Shown in pieces: positions 9,401-17,633 of a stretch of 64,000 bases of DNA. The DNA is from JAXGQE01 sp040766585. GTDB lineage: Bacteria > Bacillota > SLNR01. How positions within the stretch are numbered: the first letter of the stretch is position 1; every line of letters starts with the position of its first letter. The position numbers and the translations under genes are program-made. The notes under the pieces were generated by a model. That model searched no databases. It was given only the letters and a program-made list of their open reading frames with translations, and was not told the DNA's origin. The DNA lies in NCBI GenBank assembly GCA_040766585.1, contig JAXGQE010000009.1, positions 1 through 64,000 of the forward strand, given 5' to 3'.

Positions 9401-10175
9401 TGCCATCGATGTAATCACGATGAGAAAAATCTAGAGTCACCGTTACTTTGTGGGGAATACGAACATAGCCGTTTTTATAGAGGTCTACGAAACGATATGC
9501 TATCTGCTTTAAAATAAAACACTCGTTTTCAGGAATTGTATCCTTCTTAAAAATATCTCTGATATCTTTCATTTTTACGGGAGACAACATTTTGAGAGCT
9601 TTTATCTCATTGTCGTATGACATAAAATGTGCGAATTCGGGCGGCACAATATAGGTGTCAGGATTATCGGGTGCATAAGGCACGACACAATCGGGGATTC
9701 TTGCATTCCGGTATGTAGCAAATGACACATCGCATTGCACGGTAGCCGTATCTCCTTTTACGAGAAAGGTCATACCCATAGACGATGGCATATACTGTGA
9801 AGACAGTCCGATTTCTTCGTCCAAATTCTCGGTGGCAGTTTCGTCAAATTCATAATTCCTACTCGATGCGCGAAGTTGTTCAGCCGCTTCTCCTTGGGTT
9901 GCAGGGAGTTCTTCTGCGTCGTCTTCGATGGATTCATCGATCACACCGTCACTCTCATTTATCGGTACGGTTTCATCGCTGTCCTGGTTCACTAAGTTCC
10001 CTTGAGAATAAAGGATACCGACTGAATAACGACTTAACGGTGTGCTGGATATCAATTCGTGTTCGGCATCTGACACGGAAAACTCTGAACCAGGTCCGAG
10101 TAATTCAGCTTTTATCAGATTTATATACTCGCCACGAGTGGCAATTAACTGCTCCCTGATTTCTCTGTTATTCAT
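6495..10175 (-). CDS. drmA: Large superfamily 2 helicase, DISARM DrmA
   Basis: A 1226-residue protein. The N-terminal 550 residues are acidic and then beta-rich, without a motif I recognise. The helicase core has the modified Walker A WFPTGGGKTEAYLG near residue 558, the DELH box in IIQDELHLISG near 787 and the motif VI-like YIQASSRIGR near 1027. Four clustered cysteines (CPWC and CPQEDC near 690-715) suggest a zinc site between motifs. Length and motif set match DrmA, the DISARM helicase. Its ATG overlaps the stop of the DrmE-like gene in an ATGA junction, and drmB follows directly, so the three are one transcriptional unit. All helicase motifs look intact. Confidence 0.88.
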   Translation of the reverse strand: MNNREIREQLIATRGEYINLIKAELLGPGSEFSVSDAEHELISSTPLSRYSVGILYSQGNLVNQDSDETVPINESDGVIDESIEDDAEELPATQGEAAEQLRASSRNYEFDETATENLDEEIGLSSQYMPSSMGMTFLVKGDTATVQCDVSFATYRNARIPDCVVPYAPDNPDTYIVPPEFAHFMSYDNEIKALKMLSPVKMKDIRDIFKKDTIPENECFILKQIAYRFVDLYKNGYVRIPHKVTVTLDFSHRDYIDGNREIDGTTVKVTALRTKISDEIWSVTVMLVNDITETPVKAHHCIFQPVLRISTDGNSFKFIENNPNPDFSAMDDEEQSLELLYRKKKIYATGLGVSVDWDIDAMGIGSVWSDFFPEAEVPPMSFDLPDNTSVLASDLSMKRLSDLDDSDKSNKISSLIGLVDLYKNWIDDLEDTSRHLDTCYQSAAEKNIAECKRAYKRMYAGIETLRNSEIAYSAFLLANRAMFMQRVHLRMQQQTSDIDRYPGDEIISELLRNTDYRQADDDDCKWRSFQIAFLLMDINSVVYDDAPERNIVDLIWFPTGGGKTEAYLGLTAFTIFYRRLAHLTESSGTTVIMRYTLRLLAAQQFTRAATLICACEYIRQDCEVKRRRYPAYNLGHEPISIGLWIGGSHTPNKNDDAEFHLNRLLGVREHHYVRSEKDRHNKFQVLKCPWCGTKLVKDDKDKQLVGKWGYSMSGKHFYMFCPQEDCDFTRRLPIQIIDEELYDNPPTLLFGTVDKFAMMPWDGRVGSFFGVGSDNRSPELIIQDELHLISGALGTMVGLYETAVDALCGHKGASPKIIASTATIRRAKEQCSVLYNREVIQFPAPGLDADDSFFAREAEISYEDGIFGRRYVGIMPSGKTKAMTEIRVMAALLQKIYTMSLPDEVKDKLWTLTVYFNSLKDLGKASTLVDDDVKDFIIRTANRMFTARRLIVGSDELTSRVTTTELNETLDKLEKLEFSKKNIDEKSYASNVLLATNMISVGIDVARLNVMLMVGQPKLTSEYIQASSRIGRSFPGVAFVQYDATKSRDRSHYERFKAYHESFYRFVEPTGATPFSKPARERALHAVLTAMLRQRTGLCEDRDAINFDKEYFTNTIIEIESFIVNRIKSINSRADNGMKDDIVEVHTEMELFFDEWQKAVDDCKNTGDSPLPYYFGRRFMVTPPAGGLKRLLKQYNSAGNDVAFETLTSMRNVDSQVNGEIVIWEG

Positions 10176-12805
10176 ATGTTTACCTCCCCATCGGTTAATG
10201 GTTTATTAATAAGGTTAATCGGAACAGAAATCGGCTCTTCCAGTACAGTAATGCTTTCGAGTTCAAGCGATTCCGAAAGATTCTCGACATTTTCATATAC
10301 GATTTCAAGCAAGCTGCCTTTCGGAGGCATATGGCCACCCAGATTGTCTGTTATGGCTTTGCTTATAAGTCCGAGTATTTCTTTGCGTTGCCTCCTTACA
10401 ATTCGACAGGCTTCGAAATAAGCGTGGGTGTCATTCATCAGATACTGATTGCCTGTAAGATTCCCTATCTGCTCCAACGTCCTTTCATCACGCGGTCCTA
10501 CAATGTGGCTTTCGTCAATCAGCCATTGTCTAACAGATGCTTCTTGCAACGAACTGCCGAATTTCCGCAGTCCTACGGCGATGTCTCGATATGAAAGCCT
10601 TTTAGCATCCTTATACTCACATAACACCTTTTTCCAGTAAAATGCCTTTTCAGTGGCGTCCGACACTTCTTTGCTCAATCTATTACTTGACAACAATCCA
10701 TCATAAATGTAATCCACCATATTCCGAGTATAATCGTCACGTTTAGCAAAAATCAAAACGTCACCGGCAGACAATTTTTCGGCTTCCGATTCGACAACTG
10801 TACCTCGTCCCGAATCGAAAACCACCGCATTATAATATTTTGAAAATAGTATCTGCTCGCCGCTTGTAAACCGACCGACAGCACATATTTCTGAGAGCGT
10901 GGCATTCCCAGTGGATGCCGACGCCCCTACCACAAACTTCTTGATATCAAAAACGCTTATGCTGTTGATGTAGTTTTCCAGATCAGCTGTGTCCTTAACG
11001 TATGCACCAATATTGTCGTTTTCAGGGTACTCTACCAGCACATCGATATCTTCGTCTCCTGACTGTTCGTCAATAACCCACCCGCGAATGTTTAGTTTCT
11101 TTTCTAACTTCTTTGCATTTTTACTTTTATACTTAAACGTTTGGGTTTCATTTTCATACAAAAGAACAGTAATATCTTTGGCTGCTCTACATTTTAACGG
11201 GTTAAACCGCTTACCGGCTATATCCCCGACGGCGATTACTTCGTCATAAACAAGAGTAGCGTCAAAACGATTAGCCGTTACTATGGTTGCTTCGCTACAG
11301 GCAATACACTCGTCATTCGCAAGAATATCAATGTAGTATGCTTTCGGTACAACAACAGCTATCTGTCGATTAATGTCCGATGTCAGCCGTTCAACGAGCG
11401 TGTCGTATTTCGGACAATGCTCAGACAGTGATTTATATAATCGTTCAATAACGTCGGCCAAATAAGCACAATTATTTTCCATAGAACCGGATGACTCTAT
11501 TGCTTTCCACAACTCCAAGATTCTAACTTTTGGGGAAATCACACCTATATTTATCCTTCCAGCGGCTACAGCCTCTTCCAATTCGTGTAACGGAAATACT
11601 GCAGTCGTCAATAAATTTAAAAGGGAGTAAGCGTTGACGATAAAATCGTTCTTTTTATCCTCATTCCAATCTGACTGCTTGACGGCATACAAGGCTTCTC
11701 TGGCTTTTTTCATTTCTTCCCACGAACATCCCCCAGGGACCTGGATTGACGTTACAGTATTGTTCGAGATATTACCGACCTGCCTGTGAAGTTCGACAGT
11801 TAATGGATTTCGATCTTGCATGGGGAAATAATTTTTTAATAAAAACTCCTTTGTACAGGCGAATACCGCAGCGCTGGGCTGCGTATCTACGATTTCTTCT
11901 GCACCTTCAAAATCAATATCTATAGCAAGATGGGTGAACTTTAATGACTTGCGACTGAGCAAATCAATCAACTCGCTACCGCCTTTTTCCACACCGTTTT
12001 TTCCGACAACCATCAGACCTACGACTGGGTTGCTGCGTTTATCAAGCACCAAATCACGGGCGGTCGATATCTTGCTCGTGATCTTCAAAACCGGCTCGGT
12101 TTTTGCTGGATTTCTGCCGTATTGATATTCCACTCCGCCATCAGTGTAATAGGATGCTGTGACAATCTCAAGCAAGCCTATACTTTTTTCGTTTCCGTAT
12201 TTGATTTCCAGTCCATCAGCTATACGTTTAAATGCATCTCGCTCGGTGACTATAACCGTTGAAACACCTGTAACACTGGGTACTTCACCTTTCGAGGTCC
12301 CCAGAATAAACGAGATAAAATCGGTTCTGTCACTCTTTGCTTTCTTAATCCCTCTCCCGTCGGTGATTTCAGATTCACCCAAATACGGTCTTATCAGCGC
12401 TTTATTCTTATCCAATGGAATCCAATGAACAGTGGGCCCGTTTTTTCCACGTGCATCCTGTTGTAGTTTCATATATTGATTTCCGTTCATTTGTTCAACG
12501 CCGATCCATTTATGACGTTTGTTTTTGAAAAGAACCATATCACCTGAATTGAGTGAAGATATAATCTCATCTGCGTTTGCTTTATCGAAGGATATGCATC
12601 CCAAAGCGGCAGTGATAAACGCAACTATATCGAAGCAAACTGAACCAGTATGAAGTGCTATGCTGACAGATGGTTGCCCGCCGCTTAAAGATGAGACAGA
12701 AAAATCGGCATACTTTTCTACGATCCGCTCTTTGGAAATCAGCGAACCTTCAAAATATATGTCGCACTTCTCGGTCAGACGGGTTAGAACATTTTTGTCA
12801 GTCAT
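10172..12805 (-). CDS. DrmE-like protein of a class 2 DISARM operon
   Basis: An 877-residue protein with no classical enzyme motif visible to me. It lies between the cytosine methyltransferase gene and drmA and overlaps drmA by four bases. This is the expected neighbourhood of drmE, the class-2-specific DISARM gene of unknown function, and the size fits. The C-terminal 250 residues are helical and charged, with a segment predicting a cleft for nucleic acid (RRQRKEILGLISKA). A GGAGG site precedes the ATG at 12805. The assignment rests mainly on operon position and size rather than on a recognised motif. Confidence 0.62.
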   Translation of the reverse strand: MTDKNVLTRLTEKCDIYFEGSLISKERIVEKYADFSVSSLSGGQPSVSIALHTGSVCFDIVAFITAALGCISFDKANADEIISSLNSGDMVLFKNKRHKWIGVEQMNGNQYMKLQQDARGKNGPTVHWIPLDKNKALIRPYLGESEITDGRGIKKAKSDRTDFISFILGTSKGEVPSVTGVSTVIVTERDAFKRIADGLEIKYGNEKSIGLLEIVTASYYTDGGVEYQYGRNPAKTEPVLKITSKISTARDLVLDKRSNPVVGLMVVGKNGVEKGGSELIDLLSRKSLKFTHLAIDIDFEGAEEIVDTQPSAAVFACTKEFLLKNYFPMQDRNPLTVELHRQVGNISNNTVTSIQVPGGCSWEEMKKAREALYAVKQSDWNEDKKNDFIVNAYSLLNLLTTAVFPLHELEEAVAAGRINIGVISPKVRILELWKAIESSGSMENNCAYLADVIERLYKSLSEHCPKYDTLVERLTSDINRQIAVVVPKAYYIDILANDECIACSEATIVTANRFDATLVYDEVIAVGDIAGKRFNPLKCRAAKDITVLLYENETQTFKYKSKNAKKLEKKLNIRGWVIDEQSGDEDIDVLVEYPENDNIGAYVKDTADLENYINSISVFDIKKFVVGASASTGNATLSEICAVGRFTSGEQILFSKYYNAVVFDSGRGTVVESEAEKLSAGDVLIFAKRDDYTRNMVDYIYDGLLSSNRLSKEVSDATEKAFYWKKVLCEYKDAKRLSYRDIAVGLRKFGSSLQEASVRQWLIDESHIVGPRDERTLEQIGNLTGNQYLMNDTHAYFEACRIVRRQRKEILGLISKAITDNLGGHMPPKGSLLEIVYENVENLSESLELESITVLEEPISVPINLINKPLTDGEVNI

Positions 12806-12828
12806 AGGAAATTACCTCCATTTCTTTA

Positions 12829-14367
12829 TCAATCTTGAGTGAGAATGTCGAAACATCTCAAGATAAAATACGCCATCTCCTCTATGGCGGGTATGGTCAC
12901 TGAATTCCCGAATTGTTTATATTTCTGTGTGTCGGGCATATGTTCAGGAAATGAGAATGTGTCCTCTCCGTTGTCATTAACGAAAGCATAATTGACAAAA
13001 CCCTGAAGTTTACCCCACTCCGTTGGTGTCATCACACGGATCCCCCTATCGTTCAGTGGGGTCTTTTTGGTCTTGATTGTAGTTCCGGCAATGCCGTCAC
13101 GCGGGTCGTAAATCAAATTCCGTTCTTTACCAGAACCACCCGTCGCAAGTAGCGTATTTGCCACTGGATTTGCTATACATGGTGCGTTAACAATCCTGTA
13201 GCCGAATCCGTAGCCTTTTCCTTCCTGCCGCTCTCGATGTTTTATCAAAGTGTCAAGGTACCCCGAAGCCAAATAATACTTAGGCTCAACATCGCGTTCC
13301 AGAACATCATTCAAGTCATTATAAAGCCGTTCGGCACGTGCTGTCGGAAGTTTGGTCGGTAACTTCTCAAGGCTTTCCGGGCAGAACCTTTCTCGATCAA
13401 ATCCTATAATATATGTCCTCGGTCGATTTTGCGGAACGCCGAAATCCCTTGAATTCCGAACAAAGTTCTTAGGTGTGTAAGTTAATTCGTTTTCCTCCGT
13501 CACCGTCACACCGATAACCTTATACTTCAATTTATTTTCAAGCATATCAATAATCTGACTGAAAGTTGCGCCTTTATCGTGAGTGACCAAATGATCAACG
13601 TTTTCCAGAAAAAGAGCACTTGGGCGAGTACGATGAATAATTTCTGCAATATGAAAAAATATCTGTCCTTTTTCTATATTCTCAAATCCCTCCTCGAGAC
13701 CGACCCTGCTGAATGTTTGACATGGGAACCCAGCAAGCAGTATGTCATACGGAGTTACTTCGGCTGTTTGCTTGAATTCTTCTGTAGTTAAGTCATTGCG
13801 CGGATTTTCATCATATAAATGCTCATAAGTTATACAAGCCCATTTATCTATTTCGGCTGACAATACATTGACAAAACCGCCGACTCTTTCAAAGCCCCGC
13901 CGTATACCTCCTATTCCGGCACAAAGATCAACCATTCTAAAAGGCCTTTGAGGAGACCTTCTTAAAACTGAATCAATGTCATCAACACACGAGGCAACAT
14001 CACTTTCAATTCGCTTGCCCCAAAACCGCAGAACAGTCCATCCTTCAGCAATCAGGCGTTCGTTAACCTTTACGTCACGCTCAATGTTTTTTTCGATTTT
14101 CGTGATCCAGAATTCACGGTTGCTCATGATTTGATCTTTTGTGTGTTCCCAATCATATCCGTGCCAGAATTCACTGTCACAGAATATGGCAACTTTCCTG
14201 GCCGCAAAGACAAAATCAGGTTTGCCGAATACTGATTTGTCGTTACGAGAGAAAGTCGTAAATCCACGGCGGATAAGTTCATTACAGAAAATATTCTCAA
14301 GTGCCGTGTCTCTGCTATGTACACGGCTCATATTATAGCTGATTTGTTCTTTTGTTTTTCGGGTCAC
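12829..14367 (-). CDS. Vsr endonuclease fused to a cytosine-5 DNA methyltransferase (DrmMII-like)
   Basis: A 512-residue fusion. Residues 1-135 are a very-short-patch-repair (Vsr) endonuclease domain: MSRVHSRDTALE, FGKPDFVF, and FCDSEFWHG followed by the W/R-rich end. From about residue 140 comes a Dcm-type cytosine-5 methyltransferase with motif I MVDLCAGIGGIRRGFE, the catalytic PCQ in AGFPCQTFSR near 215, the ENV motif near 257, QNRPRTYIIG, and the conserved C-terminal QFGNSVTIPAIE. Class 2 DISARM marks host DNA with a 5mC enzyme (DrmMII), and this gene is first in the operon. Vsr corrects T:G mismatches made by deamination of 5mC, so the fusion couples modification to repair. The start is a GTG at 14367 behind GGAGGAG. 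Confidence 0.9.
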   Translation of the reverse strand: MTRKTKEQISYNMSRVHSRDTALENIFCNELIRRGFTTFSRNDKSVFGKPDFVFAARKVAIFCDSEFWHGYDWEHTKDQIMSNREFWITKIEKNIERDVKVNERLIAEGWTVLRFWGKRIESDVASCVDDIDSVLRRSPQRPFRMVDLCAGIGGIRRGFERVGGFVNVLSAEIDKWACITYEHLYDENPRNDLTTEEFKQTAEVTPYDILLAGFPCQTFSRVGLEEGFENIEKGQIFFHIAEIIHRTRPSALFLENVDHLVTHDKGATFSQIIDMLENKLKYKVIGVTVTEENELTYTPKNFVRNSRDFGVPQNRPRTYIIGFDRERFCPESLEKLPTKLPTARAERLYNDLNDVLERDVEPKYYLASGYLDTLIKHRERQEGKGYGFGYRIVNAPCIANPVANTLLATGGSGKERNLIYDPRDGIAGTTIKTKKTPLNDRGIRVMTPTEWGKLQGFVNYAFVNDNGEDTFSFPEHMPDTQKYKQFGNSVTIPAIEEMAYFILRCFDILTQD

Positions 14368-14559
14368 GGCGTAACACTCCTCCTTTTAACACAACCATTA
14401 TGGCCGATTAAATATTTTCATTATCACTTCTTAACCCTCCCAAATTCTTTTATGAATGGTCAGTTTCATCATAATACCTATCTCCTGTAAAACGGGTATG
14501 GAACAGAATCCAAGGAAGCGTAATTCTTCTATATTAGGGCTCTCAAACCAGAATGATAG

Positions 14560-14590
14560 GAAAAATATTGAGGAAGTGACACTTCCTCAA
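14560..14590 (-). terminator. Palindromic hairpin downstream of the HNH gene
   Basis: TTGAGGAAGTG and its exact complement flank a short centre at 14568-14590. On the minus strand the hairpin is followed by ATATTTTT. It lies about 40 bases after the HNH stop codon, so a rho-independent terminator is the simplest reading. Because the arms form an almost perfect palindrome, it could also be an operator for the methyltransferase operon that begins 200 bases further on. Confidence 0.55.
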
Positions 14591-14632
14591 ATGAACAGAG
14601 GCATATTTTACTGGGATTACCCATGATATGCA

Positions 14633-15352
14633 TTATGGAACAAAAATAATATCATTATGATATTCTAAGTTTCTTTGTAATGCATTATTTAATTTCAAAT
14701 CATATTGTAAATTTTCTCTGATATTCAATCTTTGCTTATTATCTTCTCCAATGAATTGTGAAGCCTTGATCATTGAGTTTCGATCAAATGTTATTAAACC
14801 TATATCAAGCAACTTATCGAATGTTGGTGTTAATAATAATCCATTGTCAACACTGATTCTTTCTTCATTTGTGCTTACCGCCCAAGGTTTTATATGACTT
14901 GCTATAAGAAGTTTTCTATTATCTATACCAGTGACAATACATCTTGAGTATTTCTCCAACAATTTTGTTCTAAATATACCTTGACCAATCCGTGCATTAA
15001 TAATGGTTTCTCGCATTGTAACGGATAAAGTAGTGTCTTTTTTGATATCATCAACAATATATTCATCTGTTGTTTCTATTTCATCGCATGATGATACATA
15101 ATAATATTTAAATTGCTTTAATGAATTACTATACATCCTATTCCCTCGATTATCCTTTGCCAGAAATACAGGATTTAATAAAATCATTGCTATAGAAATT
15201 TCAAGCTCTATTGCTTCCATCTCCATGAGAGATTTTTTAATCACACCAATTTTTATCATCTCTTTTGAGACTGTTTTTACCGCCCTGTTATACTTATCAA
15301 TGGAGTTATCTGATAATGATGTGTTCAGATGCAACCATTCTGAAAAGTCCAT
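14633..15352 (-). CDS. HNH endonuclease, type II restriction-like
   Basis: A 239-residue protein. Its C-terminal half carries the HNH signature of stand-alone restriction-like nucleases: GQGIFRTKLLEKY, then C-x-V-T-G, LLIASHIKPW near residue 154, ERISVDNGLLLTPTFDKL and GLITFDRNS. The N-terminal half is helical and unassigned. The start at 15352 has a GAGGAAG site. The gene is the most AT-rich of the window (roughly 30 percent GC by eye), unlike HerA upstream and the methyltransferase downstream, which suggests recent acquisition. It precedes the DISARM-like operon on the same strand but is separated by a hairpin. It may be a restriction enzyme whose protection comes from the neighbouring cytosine methyltransferase; that pairing is inference. 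Confidence 0.82.
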   Translation of the reverse strand: MDFSEWLHLNTSLSDNSIDKYNRAVKTVSKEMIKIGVIKKSLMEMEAIELEISIAMILLNPVFLAKDNRGNRMYSNSLKQFKYYYVSSCDEIETTDEYIVDDIKKDTTLSVTMRETIINARIGQGIFRTKLLEKYSRCIVTGIDNRKLLIASHIKPWAVSTNEERISVDNGLLLTPTFDKLLDIGLITFDRNSMIKASQFIGEDNKQRLNIRENLQYDLKLNNALQRNLEYHNDIIFVP

Positions 15353-15554
15353 TCATTAATCACTTCCTCAGCAGAATCTTCGATCCAGAACCTTCACCGG
15401 CATAGAAGCTGTATTGAATATCTGATGCCTCTGGCACCTTTGAAGCCAATTACCAATTTTCAAAACAGAAATTTTCCCGGTAGCTTTTTCAGTCAAAAAA
15501 ATATTAAAACTCCCCATCACCATCTTCATATTTCTCATCCGTGGCTCGAATGTT

Positions 15555-17633
15555 TTAATATACCCTTGGACCAATCGCTATGTAGGCGACTCCATTTTCA
15601 TTTCTATAAGAATACCAAGCATGGTTCTGGGGGCCAAAGATCGCATTCAACACTCTCGCGACCATGTTATAAGCATATGTTTCTTTATCTTCAATGCTAT
15701 CTGGCAGTTGCTCTATAAAGTACGCTCTCAAACCACCCCATGGCATCAATCCATTACGGATTTTCTCCATTCTCTCTTCATCGCTTCTAAGAAGTCGAAC
15801 CATCCGATCCAAGTAAATCTTATGTGGATCCTTCTTGTTTTCCCTCATTTCATTATCTTCCTCACAAGCTGGTTGTCCCTCCAGTTCATTCTGGAACTTT
15901 TCTTTCAATCGAGAAGCATACGTAGGCACAGGTTGGCAATTGTATTGCGGATCCAGCGTCTTTACTTCCGCTTCGAAAAGATGGATCCTGACCGGAAGTG
16001 GATATGGTTTCCCTTTCACTGAACTCCAGTACACCCCTTGTCCCTGTATCGGTTCATTGAGCAGCACGCTCAGCAAGTCATCACTGAAATGAGCATTGGC
16101 GTATTTCACATTCTTTAAGTCCTGAGAAGATAATAGGTGGAATATGAACCAGTTATCGCCTTGGCTCAATATCTCATTGGGTATGCTGCCCGGTTGCTGT
16201 GTAATCATCACGGCTCCCAGATCATACTTTCTTCCTTCTTTGACCCAGGCAATGTATGGCTCGGACCCCACGGAACTGCCATTTAGAACCGTCTGAGCTT
16301 CTTCAATGACTGCAATAGTGGGAATTGTTCTGGGTTCTGAAGCGGTGAATTCATCCTGGTTGCGATCAAAGATTCTTTGCAGAATCAATCCAGAGAGAAT
16401 CAAGGATTGCCCCCGACGGATCTTGGAAGAATCGATGATGCACAGCTTCCCTTCCGACAAAGAATGGATCAGCATATCCATCAGCTGGCTGCTTTTGTCA
16501 TGAAGCATCTTCACAATGGTCGTCATATTGCCCCGGGCTGCCAGTGCTTCAACCTCCTGAGACTTCTCCAGACTCATGAGGGCGATCATATCCTTTAACG
16601 GCACTTCATTCCCATATTGATCGATCAGATCCACCATCTTCTCCCATTTATCCTGAGTCAATCCCTTCAGTTTCCTCACATTCTGCTGTTCCTGCCGATC
16701 CGGCGAGAGAGCTATGGATATAACATCGCTCGGGCGCATTCTACGAATATCCAGTTTGATATCCCCCGCTACGAACGAATCGTAGAAACGACTCGGTGCT
16801 TTTCTGGATGTGAACACGACCAATTGATCTTGCAGTTCGGGCACATCGCATAGTCCAGGCCTTCCTTTATCATCCGGCCAGAAGTATTCTCCGTCAGGAT
16901 CAAACAGAATGGTTCCCACAGGAACTTTCTTCCCGCCTCTTTTTTCTACCATGGGGGTCGTTCGATACAGCCGACTAAACAGCAGTTTATTCAGATTGGA
17001 TTTCCCAAACCCTGCTCGGGCAAAGATGAATGAACGCCTTGAAACCAGACTGTCCATGGAGAACTTGACCTGAATTTCCGGTTCTCGAATCTGCATCCAG
17101 GGCAAAGTTTCAAAAGAAGCATTCTCTCCCGAGTACACATACTCACCCAGTGCAAAGAAACCGATGGGCACCCCCTCATCATTGTGCCCAGCCACTTCTT
17201 TTAACACAGCATCGCTGAGAAAAGCCACCGGGCTGCCCACATGGGGAAGCCTGCGTTGTGATGGAACAAAGGTCAGACCTTTACCATTCCCACAGCGAAT
17301 GACTCCAAGAACACGGATGTTCACTTTATATTTGAGGTATTGTTCCCGAAGATCTTCCGGAACCGGCCGCCCTTCTCTCAGCGCCCGGATATTGAATTCT
17401 TCCCCGATTCCGGTTGACAGTTTCCCGTCAGATGAAAACGAAGATATTCTTCCCAATACTGCCTCATCCGGGGTTTCCAATTGAACCAATATGAACTGCC
17501 CATGCATAGGGATATTCTGAAAATCGCTTCGATACGGCAGAACCAGGTCCGCATGAAACTCGAGGCCACCTTCTGTGAAGCCACGAAATACCCCGACAGT
17601 CTGTTCGGGTGGAAACAGTGCAATGTTCGGCAT
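15555..17633 (-). CDS. HerA-like FtsK/HerA superfamily DNA translocase
   Basis: A 692-residue HerA-type ATPase. An N-terminal beta-barrel (HAS-like) region is followed by the P-loop RAGFGKSN near residue 206, the Walker B IAVIEEAQTVL near 447 and the arginine/Q-rich MITQQPGSIPNEILSQ segment. HerA forms hexameric rings that pump DNA into the NurA nuclease. The ATG at 17633 shares a base with the stop of the upstream nurA frame and has a GGAGGG site; a GTG one codon earlier is also possible. Such pairs act in end resection in archaea and in phage defence in bacteria. The sequence appears complete, but its nuclease partner is interrupted by a stop codon. Confidence 0.85.
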   Translation of the reverse strand: MPNIALFPPEQTVGVFRGFTEGGLEFHADLVLPYRSDFQNIPMHGQFILVQLETPDEAVLGRISSFSSDGKLSTGIGEEFNIRALREGRPVPEDLREQYLKYKVNIRVLGVIRCGNGKGLTFVPSQRRLPHVGSPVAFLSDAVLKEVAGHNDEGVPIGFFALGEYVYSGENASFETLPWMQIREPEIQVKFSMDSLVSRRSFIFARAGFGKSNLNKLLFSRLYRTTPMVEKRGGKKVPVGTILFDPDGEYFWPDDKGRPGLCDVPELQDQLVVFTSRKAPSRFYDSFVAGDIKLDIRRMRPSDVISIALSPDRQEQQNVRKLKGLTQDKWEKMVDLIDQYGNEVPLKDMIALMSLEKSQEVEALAARGNMTTIVKMLHDKSSQLMDMLIHSLSEGKLCIIDSSKIRRGQSLILSGLILQRIFDRNQDEFTASEPRTIPTIAVIEEAQTVLNGSSVGSEPYIAWVKEGRKYDLGAVMITQQPGSIPNEILSQGDNWFIFHLLSSQDLKNVKYANAHFSDDLLSVLLNEPIQGQGVYWSSVKGKPYPLPVRIHLFEAEVKTLDPQYNCQPVPTYASRLKEKFQNELEGQPACEEDNEMRENKKDPHKIYLDRMVRLLRSDEERMEKIRNGLMPWGGLRAYFIEQLPDSIEDKETYAYNMVARVLNAIFGPQNHAWYSYRNENGVAYIAIGPRVY

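Noticed and set aside
15368..15574. 68-residue minus-strand frame overlapping the 3' end of herA
   Set aside because: It needs a TTG start inside herA, has no ribosome site and no recognisable motif. It was left out of the features, although the 200-base gap between herA and the HNH gene is otherwise unexplained.
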